From contig NZ_CP139715.1 in the NCBI RefSeq assembly GCF_034377285.1, forward strand, positions 5,395,748-5,459,747: a stretch of 64,000 nucleotides of DNA, given 5' to 3'. The notes under the pieces were generated by a model. That model did no database searches. It was not told the DNA's origin and saw nothing but the letters and a program-made list of their open reading frames with translations. The DNA is from Thalassobaculum sp. OXR-137 (GTDB taxonomy: Bacteria; Pseudomonadota; Alphaproteobacteria; Thalassobaculales; Thalassobaculaceae). Below, in pieces: positions 46,349-55,462 of this stretch. Both the position numbers and the translations under genes were made by a program. Positions within the stretch are counted from its first letter, which is position 1. Every line of letters begins with the position of its first letter.

Positions 46349-46675
46349 GACAGGCCTCCCTTGTGGTTGCCTCTCATCCTCATTTTCAGAGTGCGCAGTG
46401 TCGAATACGTAGAATTTGGTGTGAGCGCTTGCGTATTCAGGGTGAGAGGTGGGGGTAAAATTCTCTAAATTGGTTAGTTTTTGATTTTCAATTGCTTAAA
46501 TAGCTTTGCAGGGCGCTTTCCTGCGGGCTTTTCGCCATATAGGCGTGTCAATCTAAGTAGCTTCCCAGCTCTTAGCAAATTTTTTGTATACACATATGTA
46601 GGGTGGGCGCGCGGCAGAACTCGTTGATTTGTCGTTGTTCTGCCGCGTGCTGTGTCCTGCCAAGTGGCTGAACGA
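46349..46675. promoter_or_regulatory. AT-rich intergenic region with TTGTATACA site and hairpin
   Basis: A gene-free gap. CGCGGCAGAAC (46610-46620) and GTTCTGCCGCG (46637-46647) form a perfect 11-bp inverted repeat just past the stop of the 338-residue gene, probably its terminator. TTGTATACA at 46584-46592 repeats nine bases of the palindrome at 47969-47978. On the minus strand TTGACA (near 46550) could be the -35 of the 156-residue gene, but I see no convincing -10. Confidence 0.45.
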
Positions 46676-47692
46676 TTAGCGCGGACCCAGACTTCTCTCT
46701 GCTGTAACCAGCTTTTTTAGCACCCAAGGCACAGAAAACTCCTCAAACGGGACCGCGCGGCATTCAGTTTCAAAGAAGCGTCGCTCGCCATCAGCGTCCG
46801 TAGAAGCTCCGTCCGGCGTATTGGAGAGTGCTGCTACCTTATAATATCCAACATGGCGCGGATCCTTTTCGAGGCCGTATTGGTGATTTTTTACAATCAG
46901 AACCGGCCAGTGATTAATGCCTCTCCGGTCCTGCGTGCTCGATAACATGCGACCTTGCAGGTACGGCAATTCACCTCTGCTTTCTGGCAAATTTGTCGTG
47001 ATGAACACCATGTCCTTTGCACCGCGCTCGCGCTCGCGGATCTCCAGTGCCCAAAACCAGGCCTCCGCAGTGCGTGCGACGGTGCCGTCATACTCAAAGT
47101 TGTTGGCTCGCCCGCCTTCCACATTCGGGATGTCCATTTTGCACCGAATTCGGAAGTCGCTCGGCGACTGTGGTTTCCCGCTGCCCAGCATGTATCGAAT
47201 GCAAAGCGGCATCTGGAGAACGACAGGCTCTCGCTCGTCGATATACTCGAGTCTATAGATGGTATAGAGACCGCCATACGCACGCATGAAACCATCGGCA
47301 ACGTCGCGCTCCATCGAGAAGATCGTGAATGTAGGGAGCATCCGGGCATATAGGTCATCGATCACAAAGTGGCTGATATGTCGGGGTATGTTCAGCATTT
47401 CCGCAAAATTCATCGCCCCTAGCTGCCCACCGATCAGGTCGTAGTCCAGATATTCACCCGCTTCATCCTGGAGCTCGAATTCTGACGCGACGGCTTTGGA
47501 CAGTTCTAACGTGCCTCCCGTGCGGTCTGCACCATCGCGCCATTCGGCAATCTTTTTGCGGGTTACGACGATCGAAGATTGCCCTTTGCCCAGGTCGAAA
47601 CCCGTGTTCGCGGAGCGCGACTTCCCTTTCAGATCGAAGAGCGCGCAGTACAACAGGGCGAGCTTCTTCTGTGCTTCTGTTACTCTCTCCAT
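46676..47692 (-). CDS. Hypothetical protein (338 residues)
   Basis: Start chosen at the ATG 47692 (MERVTEAQKKLALLYCALFDLKGKSRS); a TTG six codons upstream is possible. Soluble, mixed alpha/beta. Blocks: FDLGKGQSSIVVTRKKIAEWRDG, LPTFTIFSMERDVADGFMRAYGGLYTIYRLE, NNFEYDGTVARTAEAWFWALEIRERERGAKDMVFITTNLP. I do not recognise the family. The GC content is lower than in the core genome. A palindromic TTGTATACAA lies in the shared promoter region with the divergent gene at 48043, suggesting control by a repressor. Confidence 0.6.
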   Translation of the reverse strand: MERVTEAQKKLALLYCALFDLKGKSRSANTGFDLGKGQSSIVVTRKKIAEWRDGADRTGGTLELSKAVASEFELQDEAGEYLDYDLIGGQLGAMNFAEMLNIPRHISHFVIDDLYARMLPTFTIFSMERDVADGFMRAYGGLYTIYRLEYIDEREPVVLQMPLCIRYMLGSGKPQSPSDFRIRCKMDIPNVEGGRANNFEYDGTVARTAEAWFWALEIRERERGAKDMVFITTNLPESRGELPYLQGRMLSSTQDRRGINHWPVLIVKNHQYGLEKDPRHVGYYKVAALSNTPDGASTDADGERRFFETECRAVPFEEFSVPWVLKKLVTAERSLGPR

Positions 47693-47710
47693 ACGCGATC
47701 TAATCTCCAA

Positions 47711-48042
47711 ATATTGATGACAACAGTCTGGCCGCTCCCGCCGCCCAGCCGTGGCGGGAGTTGCTAGAAAGATGGATGGATTAGAAATCCCCCAAGGCGA
47801 CGGTAGCGCCGCAGGATGAACACGTCATCGTAGATATTGATGAAATCGTGATAGCAGTATGCTCGGCAAGACTATGAGTCTTCATTCCTGAAAACAGACC
47901 GGTAGCTTGAAGGCGAGCAGGCATGCGATAGCAACCAAGGCCTGTAGTTAACGGAATACTAATATATATTGTATACAATCCATGTAACGGCGTACCTCGA
48001 GTTGAGGCTCGCCGATGGATTGGGGAGGACAACATTTGAGCC
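47711..48042. promoter_or_regulatory. Divergent promoter region with TTGTATACAA palindrome
   Basis: A gap between the minus-strand 338-residue gene and the plus-strand coiled-coil gene. ATTGTATACAAT at 47968-47979 is a perfect 12-bp palindrome; its core fits the T-GT-AC-A pattern of FadR-type GntR operators. A second feature is CTCCCGCC (47735-47742) facing GGCGGGAG (47753-47760) near the minus-strand start. No regulator gene of that type is in the window. Confidence 0.5.
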
Positions 48043-49224
48043 ATGAGTTTGCATGAGACATTCCGGTCAGCGCATGACCCCGAGGCAAAACCAAACACTG
48101 GTGAACTTGGTGGTTTGCGCGGTGATCCGGACGCCTCGGAACTCTCTGGGACGATCACCCTACATGACATCGACAATGCACGATTGCGCCTGCGACGCGG
48201 AGCTGAGGATGAGATTCTCAAAGGACAGATCTCAGGGACGGTATCCGGCCTGATCCTGACCGGATCGGCCGTGGCCATCCGTGAGACCGAGCTGGCAAAG
48301 ACCGCTGACGAGCGTAAGGCCGAGCAGGCACGCTACATCGAACTCCTGCTCGAACAGATCGAGTAACTTCAGAGCAACATTATCCGGCTCGAGACCCGTA
48401 TCGCCGAAATCGAGGAGAAGCACCTCAGTCCCGAGGAGAAAGCGCGCATCAACGCCCTGCCGGAGCACGAACGTCAGGCAGCCAAGGATAACGTGCTGCG
48501 CCGGAAGGTTCAGGACCGAACGATGTCATCGGCCGAGTACGAGGAGTGGCTACGCCTGCGTGCCGATGTCGCCGACCAGAAGGACGAGTTGGCGCGGAAG
48601 AACCGGGAACTGCGGCGCGTTCACAGCCAGACATACAATGATATTCGCGAGCGGGCAGAGTTGGGCGGCGTGCCTGAGGCGATGACGGATAGATCCGGAC
48701 GCGAAGGTCTAATGGACGTGGCCGAGATCACCGCGGCGGACCGTCATACAGAAGAGGTGATCTCAGTAACAGACGCGCTGGTAGGGTCGGAACTACGGCT
48801 TTTGGAGTTGGTCCGGCTGGCAAAGGCCGAACCATCTGCCGAGGCACTCGCCGAGATCGATGGATTTATCGCTTCGCTTGACGAGGCCAGCCTGGACGCA
48901 CTCGTCTATGACACTGACACCGACCCACTGATACAGACTCGCGCCGGCATCTTGCAGGTCAAACGCCAGCTTGCCACTCTCGATGACCTCAAGGGCACAT
49001 CGGCATACGTAGATAGCGTTGAGATGATTGTCTCTGACATGCCTGAAAAAGTTCGAGAGGCATTGCGGATGGAGCCGGGGCTCGACGACCAACTTGCCAG
49101 CTCGATGTATCGGTCATTCTCTGAGACCTTAGATCAGGAGGTTGAGCATGGGACGCTCGAATCTCCCCGAGCGAGCCCGACTTCCGTTTTCCCTCCCGGC
49201 TCCATCAATGGCTACAAGCTTTAG
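48043..49224 (+). pseudogene. Coiled-coil protein gene interrupted by an in-frame TAA
   Basis: Residues 1-107 (MSLHETFRSAHDPEAKPNTG to YIELLLEQIE) stop at TAA 48364-48366. The same frame then continues without interruption for another 285 codons (LQSNIIRLETRIAEIEEKHL onward) to 49224. The heptad pattern runs across the stop, so this was one gene of about 392 codons with a nonsense mutation, or a stop that is read through. The whole product would be soluble, acidic and helical; no family recognised. The downstream part has in-frame ATGs (e.g. 48523) but no clear ribosome site. Confidence 0.65.
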
Positions 49225-49565
49225 CCTTTGCACCGACGCAGTGCGGCAGCCCCAGCGCTGCCAGCCTCAGTGAATCTGGACACCTTTCCGTCTATCTCCA
49301 CACCAATATGTTTTGGAAGGCCGCGTTCCGTCGTTACGGTCGCCGGGCATCCGTTCTTCTCCAGAACGCGCGCGATGCTATCTGCCGTGAATGGGTTGAA
49401 GCCGGGTCCAATCCGCAGAATGACGGACTTTCCGGTCATCACCCCCTTTTCTGTCGCAGCAACACCAGAAGACGACAGGGAGCCTGCATTGTTGCTACCG
49501 GCCAGGGTCGTTGCAGGAACTGACGCTGCCACGAGAAGAGCCGTAATCGCTACTATCTTTCTCAT
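49221..49565 (-). CDS. Small secreted protein of unknown function
   Basis: 114 residues. Signal peptide MRKIVAITALLVAASVPATTLA, then a small domain with ATEKGVMTGKSVILRIGPGFNPFTADSIARVLEKNGCPATV and a C-terminal RRCKG; two cysteines could pair. Probably periplasmic. It converges with the preceding coiled-coil gene, overlapping by 4 bases. No recognised family. Confidence 0.6.
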   Translation of the reverse strand: MRKIVAITALLVAASVPATTLAGSNNAGSLSSSGVAATEKGVMTGKSVILRIGPGFNPFTADSIARVLEKNGCPATVTTERGLPKHIGVEIDGKVSRFTEAGSAGAAALRRCKG

Positions 49566-49781
49566 CCGCGTTTTTCCTAAAGTGCGCAGAGAATTGACTT
49601 AACGGTATTCTCTTCGCCATAATCGATCGGTATTGATAACTACGATTTTTCTTTATTGATGAACGAAATTAACTTGAGCAATGGCGGAAATCCGCCCTAT
49701 TATCCGCATCAGAGCGACGAGCTGCGCCCTTCCGGCGACCAGAGCGAAACCGATGGATTTTGCGCCGCCATGGAGGGCCGC

Positions 49782-50402
49782 ATGGCCGAACCAAACTCCG
49801 AATTGGACGCGGATGATGAGGCGAGTGGTCGGCTCATCGCATACGCCCGTGTGTCCACACAGGATCAGCGCCTAGACTTACAGTTGAATGCGTTGAGCGC
49901 TGCCGGATGTGAAGAGGTGTTCACCGATCACGGTGTATCCGGCGCTAGAGGGCGTCGCCCCGGGCTCGACCGTATGCTTCAGGAATTGCGGCGCGGCGAC
50001 ACCGTCGTCGTGTTCAAACTCGACCGTCTCGGCCGGTCTGTCGTGAACCTCTCGAACCTGCTTGCGCGTTTCGAGTCAGAAGGCGTTCACTTCCGTTCGC
50101 TATCTGAGGGCATCGACACGACGACAATGGGTGGCCGTCTTGTCTACAACTTGCTCTCCGCCATCGCGGAGTTTCAGCGCGACCTCATCATCGAGAACAC
50201 CGTCGAGGGCCTGCGTGCGGCAAAACAGCGGGGCAGCCAGATCGGCAGACCCCGCAGCCTTACGCCGTCCGACGCGGCTGACGCCCGCAAACGGCTTCGT
50301 CAGCCGGGAGCCAGGCCCGCGGATGTCGCCGCTCATCTCGGTGTTTCGCGCTCCACGCTCGATCGCTCTATCAAGCGGCTTACCTCGGACACGGCCGCCT
50401 AG
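49782..50402 (+). CDS. Small serine recombinase (resolvase/invertase)
   Basis: 206 residues of the Tn3-resolvase/Hin type. Catalytic Ser25 is in AYARVSTQDQRLDLQLNAL. Next come CEEVFTDHGVSGARGRRPGLDRMLQELRRGDTVVVFKLDRLGRSV (conserved DRLGRS), the FRSLSEGIDTTTMGGRLVYNLLSAIAEFQRDLI active-site helix, and a C-terminal helix-turn-helix (ARPADVAAHLGVSRSTLDRSIKRL). The ATG at 49782 follows GGAGGG; the frame is open 42 codons upstream. It may resolve multimers of the island or be left from a transposon. Confidence 0.88.
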   Translation: MAEPNSELDADDEASGRLIAYARVSTQDQRLDLQLNALSAAGCEEVFTDHGVSGARGRRPGLDRMLQELRRGDTVVVFKLDRLGRSVVNLSNLLARFESEGVHFRSLSEGIDTTTMGGRLVYNLLSAIAEFQRDLIIENTVEGLRAAKQRGSQIGRPRSLTPSDAADARKRLRQPGARPADVAAHLGVSRSTLDRSIKRLTSDTAA

Positions 50403-50591
50403 AACTTCTTCCGAATTTGGAACGCGACCGAGGGCAGGTTTTCCGGAGAACCCCTTGCCATGTAGACAATAGCGAGATCCCCATGGGCGAGCGAGCTTGC
50501 GAACAAGCATCTCCGCAGGGGCGTTGACCCCAACAACCCGGATCACGCGCTCGCTCGGGTCGACAGGTTCTCTTGTATCAACCATGAGATA

Positions 50592-50621
50592 TTGACGTGC
50601 TAGCCTAAAATTCACTAAATT
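50592..50621 (+). promoter_or_regulatory. Putative promoter of the Septu-like operon
   Basis: TTGACG (50592-50597) and TAAATT (50616-50621) with an 18-bp spacing form a plausible sigma-70 promoter in an AT-rich stretch. It would start transcription near 50628, which excludes the TTG at 50620 as translation start. Confidence 0.4.
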
Positions 50622-50643
50622 GAAGAAAATACAACGATTGGTG

Positions 50644-52320
50644 ATGTCAATGTTAATCGGCGTATACCCAGCGTCTAAAACAGTTCTTAAGTCAATAGAA
50701 TATAAGTATGGATTGCAGAAAGACAATTGGAACGACTATAGTTTTAGAACTCTATATGGTCTTTATTATAATCCAGAGGGCGACGATTCGGAACTTGTTT
50801 ACATTGGCGGCGTCAAAATTCTACGACGTGGGCAGACCGCTGCCGATCCGTTACAGGTTAATGATCCATTCGACTATCTAGGCCCGGAGTTTTGCTCGGT
50901 CGGGACGTCGCTGGACTATTACGAGCGCCTATCCAATATCCGGCCAAGCGATCGCCATGAAATCGTTACAGCGTTGAACGATGTTATTGCGAACTCGCAA
51001 CTCAGTGTCGAGTTCATGGCCGAGCCCGGTTGGGAGAAATCGCTTTTTCGCGACAATTCCGAGTGGGAGCGGTTCCTCGATGACGCAACAGCGGTCTTCA
51101 ACAATACATCGGGGCAATTACCGGATATCTCCACCGAATTCTCATTCCGACCGAGTAAGGCATCGGACGAACTCAACCTAAATTTCGATGCGCCAGAACC
51201 TAAAATGTACTCAGCGCCTTATCGTCGTGTGGGACCAAGCCGCAAAGAGGTTCTGCTTCCAAGGCGGATAGTTGCGCTGATCGGTCGCAACGGCTCGGGA
51301 AAAAGCACGCTCCTGGCACGACTGGCTCACGTAGCTTTCGCATCGAAGGATGCACGCATGAGTCCTAGCATTCGTGCTATGGGAAAATTGACTCCTCCAG
51401 ATCTTAATTTCTTCCGTGTCATCACGGTGTCCTACAGCGCGTTCGACAACTTCACCGTTCCGGGGTTGGATGCACGAGACAAGCGGCAACAGTCGCTTGA
51501 GATCGAGAGGGGGCAAGGTCGTTTCGTCTATTGCGGCCTGCGTGACATCGCCGAAGAGGCTCGAGAAAACCTCGCGTATGACGCGTATGAGTCGCACCGG
51601 ATTCGCGAGGCGCCGAGGCAAAATGAATTGGGGCACCAGCGAAAGACGTATCTGAAGTCGATCGACAAGCTGGCGGATGAGTTCGACGCGTTGGTCAAAC
51701 GGATCAAATCGACGGGGAGGAGAAGTCTCTTTCAAGCAGCGCTTGAACCGATCTTTGTCGACCCTTCGTTTTCCCAACTCAGCGAACTAGAACCCGTGGA
51801 GTTGCTCGACGACAATCCTCGCCAAACCTTCATGGATTGTAGCACCGGGCACAAGATCGCGTTGCATGTCGTAGCGTCTCTGGTCGCAAACGCCACGCGA
51901 AAATCCTTGGTGCTTTTTGACGAGCCGGAGACCCACTTGCATCCACCCCTCGCGGCCGCTCTGATGCACTCCTTACGCATCATCCTTGAAGAAACCAATG
52001 CATTCTGCATCGCGGCCACGCATTCGCCCGTTGTTGTTCAAGAAACATTGGCTCGCCACGTCCGCATTGTTACCCGCAGTGGCGACGAGATGCAGTTCTC
52101 GAACCCTAGGCTTGAAACCTTCGGCGAAAATCTAGGCGTTCTTACATATGACATTTTTGGCCTCACAGTGGCGGACACTGATTTTCATGAGGTTCTGAAT
52201 CTTCTGGTCAAGGGTACGGAGGAAATCGAGGAAATTGATACCCTTTTCGATCCAGGGCTGAGCACTCAGGCTCGTGCATATATCCTCTCCAAGCTCGCGA
52301 TGAAGAAGAGGGCGAATTGA
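50644..52320 (+). CDS. Septu-like (PtuA-type) defence ATPase
   Basis: 558 residues from the ATG at 50644 (50641 GTG and 50650 ATG are alternatives; no clear ribosome site). An SMC/OLD-like ABC-ATPase: Walker A ALIGRNGSGKSTLLARLAHVA (about 211-231), signature-region MDCSTGHKIALHVVASLV, Walker B KSLVLFDEPETHLHPPLAAALMHSL and switch His in IAATHSPVVVQE. About 210 residues precede Walker A, long compared with typical PtuA, where it lies near the N-terminus. An HNH nuclease gene follows, coupled by overlap: the ATPase-HNH arrangement of the Septu antiphage system. GC is lower than in the core genome. Confidence 0.75.
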   Translation: MSMLIGVYPASKTVLKSIEYKYGLQKDNWNDYSFRTLYGLYYNPEGDDSELVYIGGVKILRRGQTAADPLQVNDPFDYLGPEFCSVGTSLDYYERLSNIRPSDRHEIVTALNDVIANSQLSVEFMAEPGWEKSLFRDNSEWERFLDDATAVFNNTSGQLPDISTEFSFRPSKASDELNLNFDAPEPKMYSAPYRRVGPSRKEVLLPRRIVALIGRNGSGKSTLLARLAHVAFASKDARMSPSIRAMGKLTPPDLNFFRVITVSYSAFDNFTVPGLDARDKRQQSLEIERGQGRFVYCGLRDIAEEARENLAYDAYESHRIREAPRQNELGHQRKTYLKSIDKLADEFDALVKRIKSTGRRSLFQAALEPIFVDPSFSQLSELEPVELLDDNPRQTFMDCSTGHKIALHVVASLVANATRKSLVLFDEPETHLHPPLAAALMHSLRIILEETNAFCIAATHSPVVVQETLARHVRIVTRSGDEMQFSNPRLETFGENLGVLTYDIFGLTVADTDFHEVLNLLVKGTEEIEEIDTLFDPGLSTQARAYILSKLAMKKRAN

Positions 52321-53207
52321 TAAACCTTCCCATGCCCTCACGTGCAAGCGCGAAAGACGACCTTAAGAAGGTCCTCGTAACGTATGAGTACCGCGGCACG
52401 CGGGGCTATGCCGCTAGTGACGCCGAAATTAATGCCATCTTAGCGCTCTATAATGAATATGACCGAACACCGGCGATCCCATCGAACTCTCTAAAGGGGC
52501 AGGGCCTCGTTAATGCATTGAAAGAGGCTGTAGCGCATGCGTATTTGCAAACCTATGAGGGGAGAAAAATCCCTCATGTGCGAGAACAAGCATTCAAGGG
52601 CGTGAGCCAATGCCCGATTTGTGGAATTGGTAAACCAGGCGAGCTAGATCACTTTTTACCTCAATCAAAATACAAACCACTTGCCATCTATTCCAGAAAT
52701 CTTATCCCGCTCTGTCATGACTGTAATGACATAAAGAAGGCAAAGGACGAAGAGGCTGGGGGGCGACTTTTCCCTCACGCATATTTCGATATTTTGCCGG
52801 ACGAGGATTTCGTGAAAGCCGAGGTGGACATCGTAGATAGCGGCTTAGTGGCCAATTTCTCTATCGATCAAAATGTCGCCAGCATGCCCCCAGTCTTGTA
52901 CGATAGGCTCGTCTACCAAGCGAACACGCTCAACTTGAGTGAGAGGTTTGGCGAGGAGATATCCGGCGTGCTCGTGAGCCACATTGTGCATCTTCACCTG
53001 ATGTTCCGAGAAGGGGCTCAAATGGTGCGGAGTTTTTTGCTTACGCAAGCGAATGTGGAAAGACAGACCTATCATCGAAATCATTGGCGTCCGGTTCTCC
53101 TTCAAGCGCTCGCCGATCATGCTCCCTTCTGTAATGGAGGGTTTGCCACCGTGTTGCCGATGGATCCCCAGTTACTTCAGGACATGACGGCTGACACCGA
53201 AGGCTAG
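52317..53207 (+). CDS. Septu-like (PtuB-type) HNH endonuclease
   Basis: 296 residues, TTG start overlapping the ATPase stop (ATTGA) with GAGGG four bases upstream. The HNH zinc-finger nuclease core is complete: CPICGIGKPGELDHFLPQSKY (Cys99, Cys102, Asp111-His112), then SRNLIPLCHDCNDIKK (Asn128, Cys133, Cys136, Asn137). The C-terminal half is helical and unrecognised. With the ATPase it is expected to form a sensor-nuclease complex that cuts nucleic acid when triggered by phage. A retron-associated arrangement is unlikely, as no reverse transcriptase is present in this window. Confidence 0.78.
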   Translation: MINLPMPSRASAKDDLKKVLVTYEYRGTRGYAASDAEINAILALYNEYDRTPAIPSNSLKGQGLVNALKEAVAHAYLQTYEGRKIPHVREQAFKGVSQCPICGIGKPGELDHFLPQSKYKPLAIYSRNLIPLCHDCNDIKKAKDEEAGGRLFPHAYFDILPDEDFVKAEVDIVDSGLVANFSIDQNVASMPPVLYDRLVYQANTLNLSERFGEEISGVLVSHIVHLHLMFREGAQMVRSFLLTQANVERQTYHRNHWRPVLLQALADHAPFCNGGFATVLPMDPQLLQDMTADTEG

Positions 53208-54050
53208 GTCTATCAAATTGAAGCCCGGGTGCGGGCAGGTCGTCCTTAGCGACCTCGCTTTCCTCGTGGACTCTGTCCGTCGCGTTGTGGTGCACGCCAC
53301 GTAGGACAACTTCATTGTTCGGTTGTGGCCTGATGTAGTATCTGAATAGCCGCGGAGCGTTGACACGCTGGGTGGGTGAGGTGACATCGCACCTGAATTT
53401 GAAGTTTCGTGCTTGCTGTTGTCGTTAATGCGGAACGCAAGATGTGCGGGGGTAGTACCCCCGCCGGAAGAGCTCACTCGCTGGCGCTCCCTCGGCAAGG
53501 TGGCCCGCTGCGCGCCCCCGTTGCATCCCCCCGGCTTGTGGCCCGTCCGGGGCATCGAGCCCACTCCCGCGCCAACGAACCGTATCGGCGGTTCAACACT
53601 CGCACCGCAACGCCCGGTGCTGGACGATACTTTATGTGGTTGCGCATAGCCGGAGGGTTATTGCGCAAAACGCACTATGCGCAACTTTAATTGCGCATAA
53701 CGGTTTAAGCGCAATTATCAGACCCGTAGTTAGACGGGGTTCTTGCAAACCCTCCACGCCCTGTTTGTTGGGTTCCAGCAGACCGTTCACGGGCGGCGCC
53801 GAATGGAGATGACCGTGAGCGCGTTTAGATGGGCATGTCCGCTTCAATGTCCGGTTTGTTGAGGGAGAAGATAAAACAATACCAGTGTATTAGGGCCTAG
53901 TTATGCGTTTTGTTCGACCCATGTGATGTCCGGTTCGAACCCCACAAGCTTGATTTTGGATGTGGGGCATTTGCGTCGTGTTCGGCTGGGCAACTTGAGA
54001 TAACCGCTCTTCGCCGCGATTGGTACTCTAGACTCGCTTTTCACAGCGAG
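53208..54050. other. Gene-free 843-bp region between the Septu-like pair and the IS element
   Basis: Open frames here are short, on both strands, and lack ribosome sites or recognisable domains. It contains a 7-bp-stem hairpin CGGGGGT/ACCCCCG (53447-53463), the TGCGCA repeat cluster annotated separately, and GTTAGAC followed by GGGG near 53730. The last ~200 bases are unremarkable. It could be an old junction between insertions. Confidence 0.5.
53641..53713. repeat. Cluster of TGCGCA repeats with recombinase-core-like inverted repeat
   Basis: TGCGCA occurs at 53641, 53662, 53678 and 53692, with AGCGCA at 53708. Two of these form a perfect inverted repeat, arms TATGCGCAA (53677-53685) and TTGCGCATA (53691-53699) separated by 6 bp. 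Arms of 9 bp around a 6-bp centre are the layout of tyrosine-recombinase core sites such as dif. Confidence 0.45.
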
Positions 54051-54217
54051 TGTTGATACCGGAGTGAATCTCCCCAGAACCGCCGTTTGAAAATTCCCCA
54101 GTTGGCGTGTCGCCGGTCATCCGGGGCGCGCCCCGGATGACCGGCGGCGGCGAGTTGCCGATGCTCCTCTCGGTCGGCGAGAGGAGTTCGGCGGTGATCA
54201 AACTGGGAGAGATGCTC

Positions 54218-55462
54218 ATGATCTTGGAACTGCATCGGCAGGGGCTGTCTATATCGGCGATCGCACGGGAGAGCGGGTTCGACCGCAAGACCGTTCGTCG
54301 CTACATCGAGCGCGGCCTGGAGCCACCGAGCTATGGCCCACGCAGGCCACGGTCACGTCTGCTGGATCCGTACACCCCCTATCTGCGCGAACGCGTGATG
54401 ACGTGGCCTGGCCTGACCGGCGCCCGGCTGCTGCGAGAATTGCGGGACCTCGGCTATAGCGGCGGCTATACGGCGGTGACGGATTATCTGCGTGATATCC
54501 GTCCCGCGCCGACACCGGGTTATGAGATCCGCTTCGAGACACCTCCCGGTCAGCAAGGACAGGTCGACTTTGCTCAGTTCCAGGTGGTGTTCACCGATGA
54601 GCCGGAACAGCCGCGGATCGTGTGGCTGTTCTCGCTGGTCCTGGGGCATAGCCGCCTGATCTGGGCACGGTTCGTCGCCCATCAGGACCTAGCGACAGTG
54701 CTGCGCTGCCACGTCGCCGCCTTCGACGCGATCGGCGGCGTGCCACGCGAGCTTCTCTACGACCGCATGAAGACGGCGGTGATCGGCGAAGCTGCTGACG
54801 GGGAGCCGCGCGGCATCGTCTACAACAGGGCCCTTGTGGATCTGGCCCGCCACTATGGCTTCCACCCGCGCGCGTGCCAGCCCTACCGGGCCAAGACCAA
54901 GGGCAAGGTCGAGCGGCCGTTCCGATACATCCGCGAGGACTTCTTCTTGGCCCGTTCGTTCCGCAACCTGGACGATCTGAACGAGCAGCTGCGGCGCTGG
55001 CTGGACAGTGTCGCCAATCCCAGGGTGCATGCCACAACCCGGCGGGTCGTGAACGAGGCGTTCGCCGAGGAGAAGCCGCACCTGCTGGTTCTGCCTCTGG
55101 CGCCGTTCCGCTCCGTACTACGTCTGGAGCGACGGATCTCCCGGGAAGGGATGGTAAGCGTCGGTGGCAACTTCTACAGCGTTCCGGATGCCACCCGGCG
55201 GCGCACGGTCGAGGTGCACACGCTCGCCCAGGAGATCAGGATCTTCGAGGACGGCACGTTGATCGCGACCCATCCGGTCCTGGAAGGCCGCCACCAGCGC
55301 CGGGTGGCTCCTGGACACCGAAAAGGAGGGGGCTCCACAGGACGAAGACGTGGAGCCGACGGAGATGTGGTCGTCAGCCGAACCGGCGACGTGGTCGCTC
55401 AGCGCTCCCTGGAGTTCTACGACGCTGTCGCTCGCCGTCTTGCCCGGGAGTGCCGGTCATGA
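54218..55462 (+). CDS. istA: IS21-family transposase IstA
   Basis: About 414 residues from the ATG at 54218, which has GGGAGA at a suitable distance (earlier in-frame ATGs at 54107 and 54212 lack this). N-terminal helix-turn-helix LSISAIARESGFDRKTVRRYI. The DDE catalytic core shows GQVDFAQFQVVF (first Asp), ELLYDRMKTAV (second Asp) and AKTKGKVERPFRYIREDF (Glu). The C-terminal Mu-like domain is GNFYSVPDATRRRTVEVH. It carries out strand transfer of the element together with the IstB ATPase. Confidence 0.94.
   Translation: MILELHRQGLSISAIARESGFDRKTVRRYIERGLEPPSYGPRRPRSRLLDPYTPYLRERVMTWPGLTGARLLRELRDLGYSGGYTAVTDYLRDIRPAPTPGYEIRFETPPGQQGQVDFAQFQVVFTDEPEQPRIVWLFSLVLGHSRLIWARFVAHQDLATVLRCHVAAFDAIGGVPRELLYDRMKTAVIGEAADGEPRGIVYNRALVDLARHYGFHPRACQPYRAKTKGKVERPFRYIREDFFLARSFRNLDDLNEQLRRWLDSVANPRVHATTRRVVNEAFAEEKPHLLVLPLAPFRSVLRLERRISREGMVSVGGNFYSVPDATRRRTVEVHTLAQEIRIFEDGTLIATHPVLEGRHQRRVAPGHRKGGGSTGRRRGADGDVVVSRTGDVVAQRSLEFYDAVARRLARECRS

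Noticed and set aside
47781..48278. Minus-strand open frame covering the divergent promoter region
   Set aside because: It would cover the palindromic operator and the start of the plus-strand gene, and its Ser/Arg/Pro-rich translation looks non-coding.
50100..50726. Minus-strand open frame overlapping the resolvase and the start of the Septu-like operon
   Set aside because: Mostly antisense to the resolvase; the unique part (about 50403-50600) has no ribosome site or recognisable domain.
53409..53690. Plus-strand open frame in the gene-free region before the IS
   Set aside because: Arg/Ala/Pro-rich, no ribosome site, no domain; overlapping frames of similar quality exist on both strands.
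53720..53745. GTTAGAC as an integron attC core
   Set aside because: No matching RYYYAAC partner at attC spacing, no integron integrase and no cassette structure.
53925..53960. GGTTCGAACC word resembling a tRNA T-loop, possible right attachment site
   Set aside because: Flanking bases do not pair into a T-stem and there is no match to tRNA-Thr, so it is not evidence for the island's right end.
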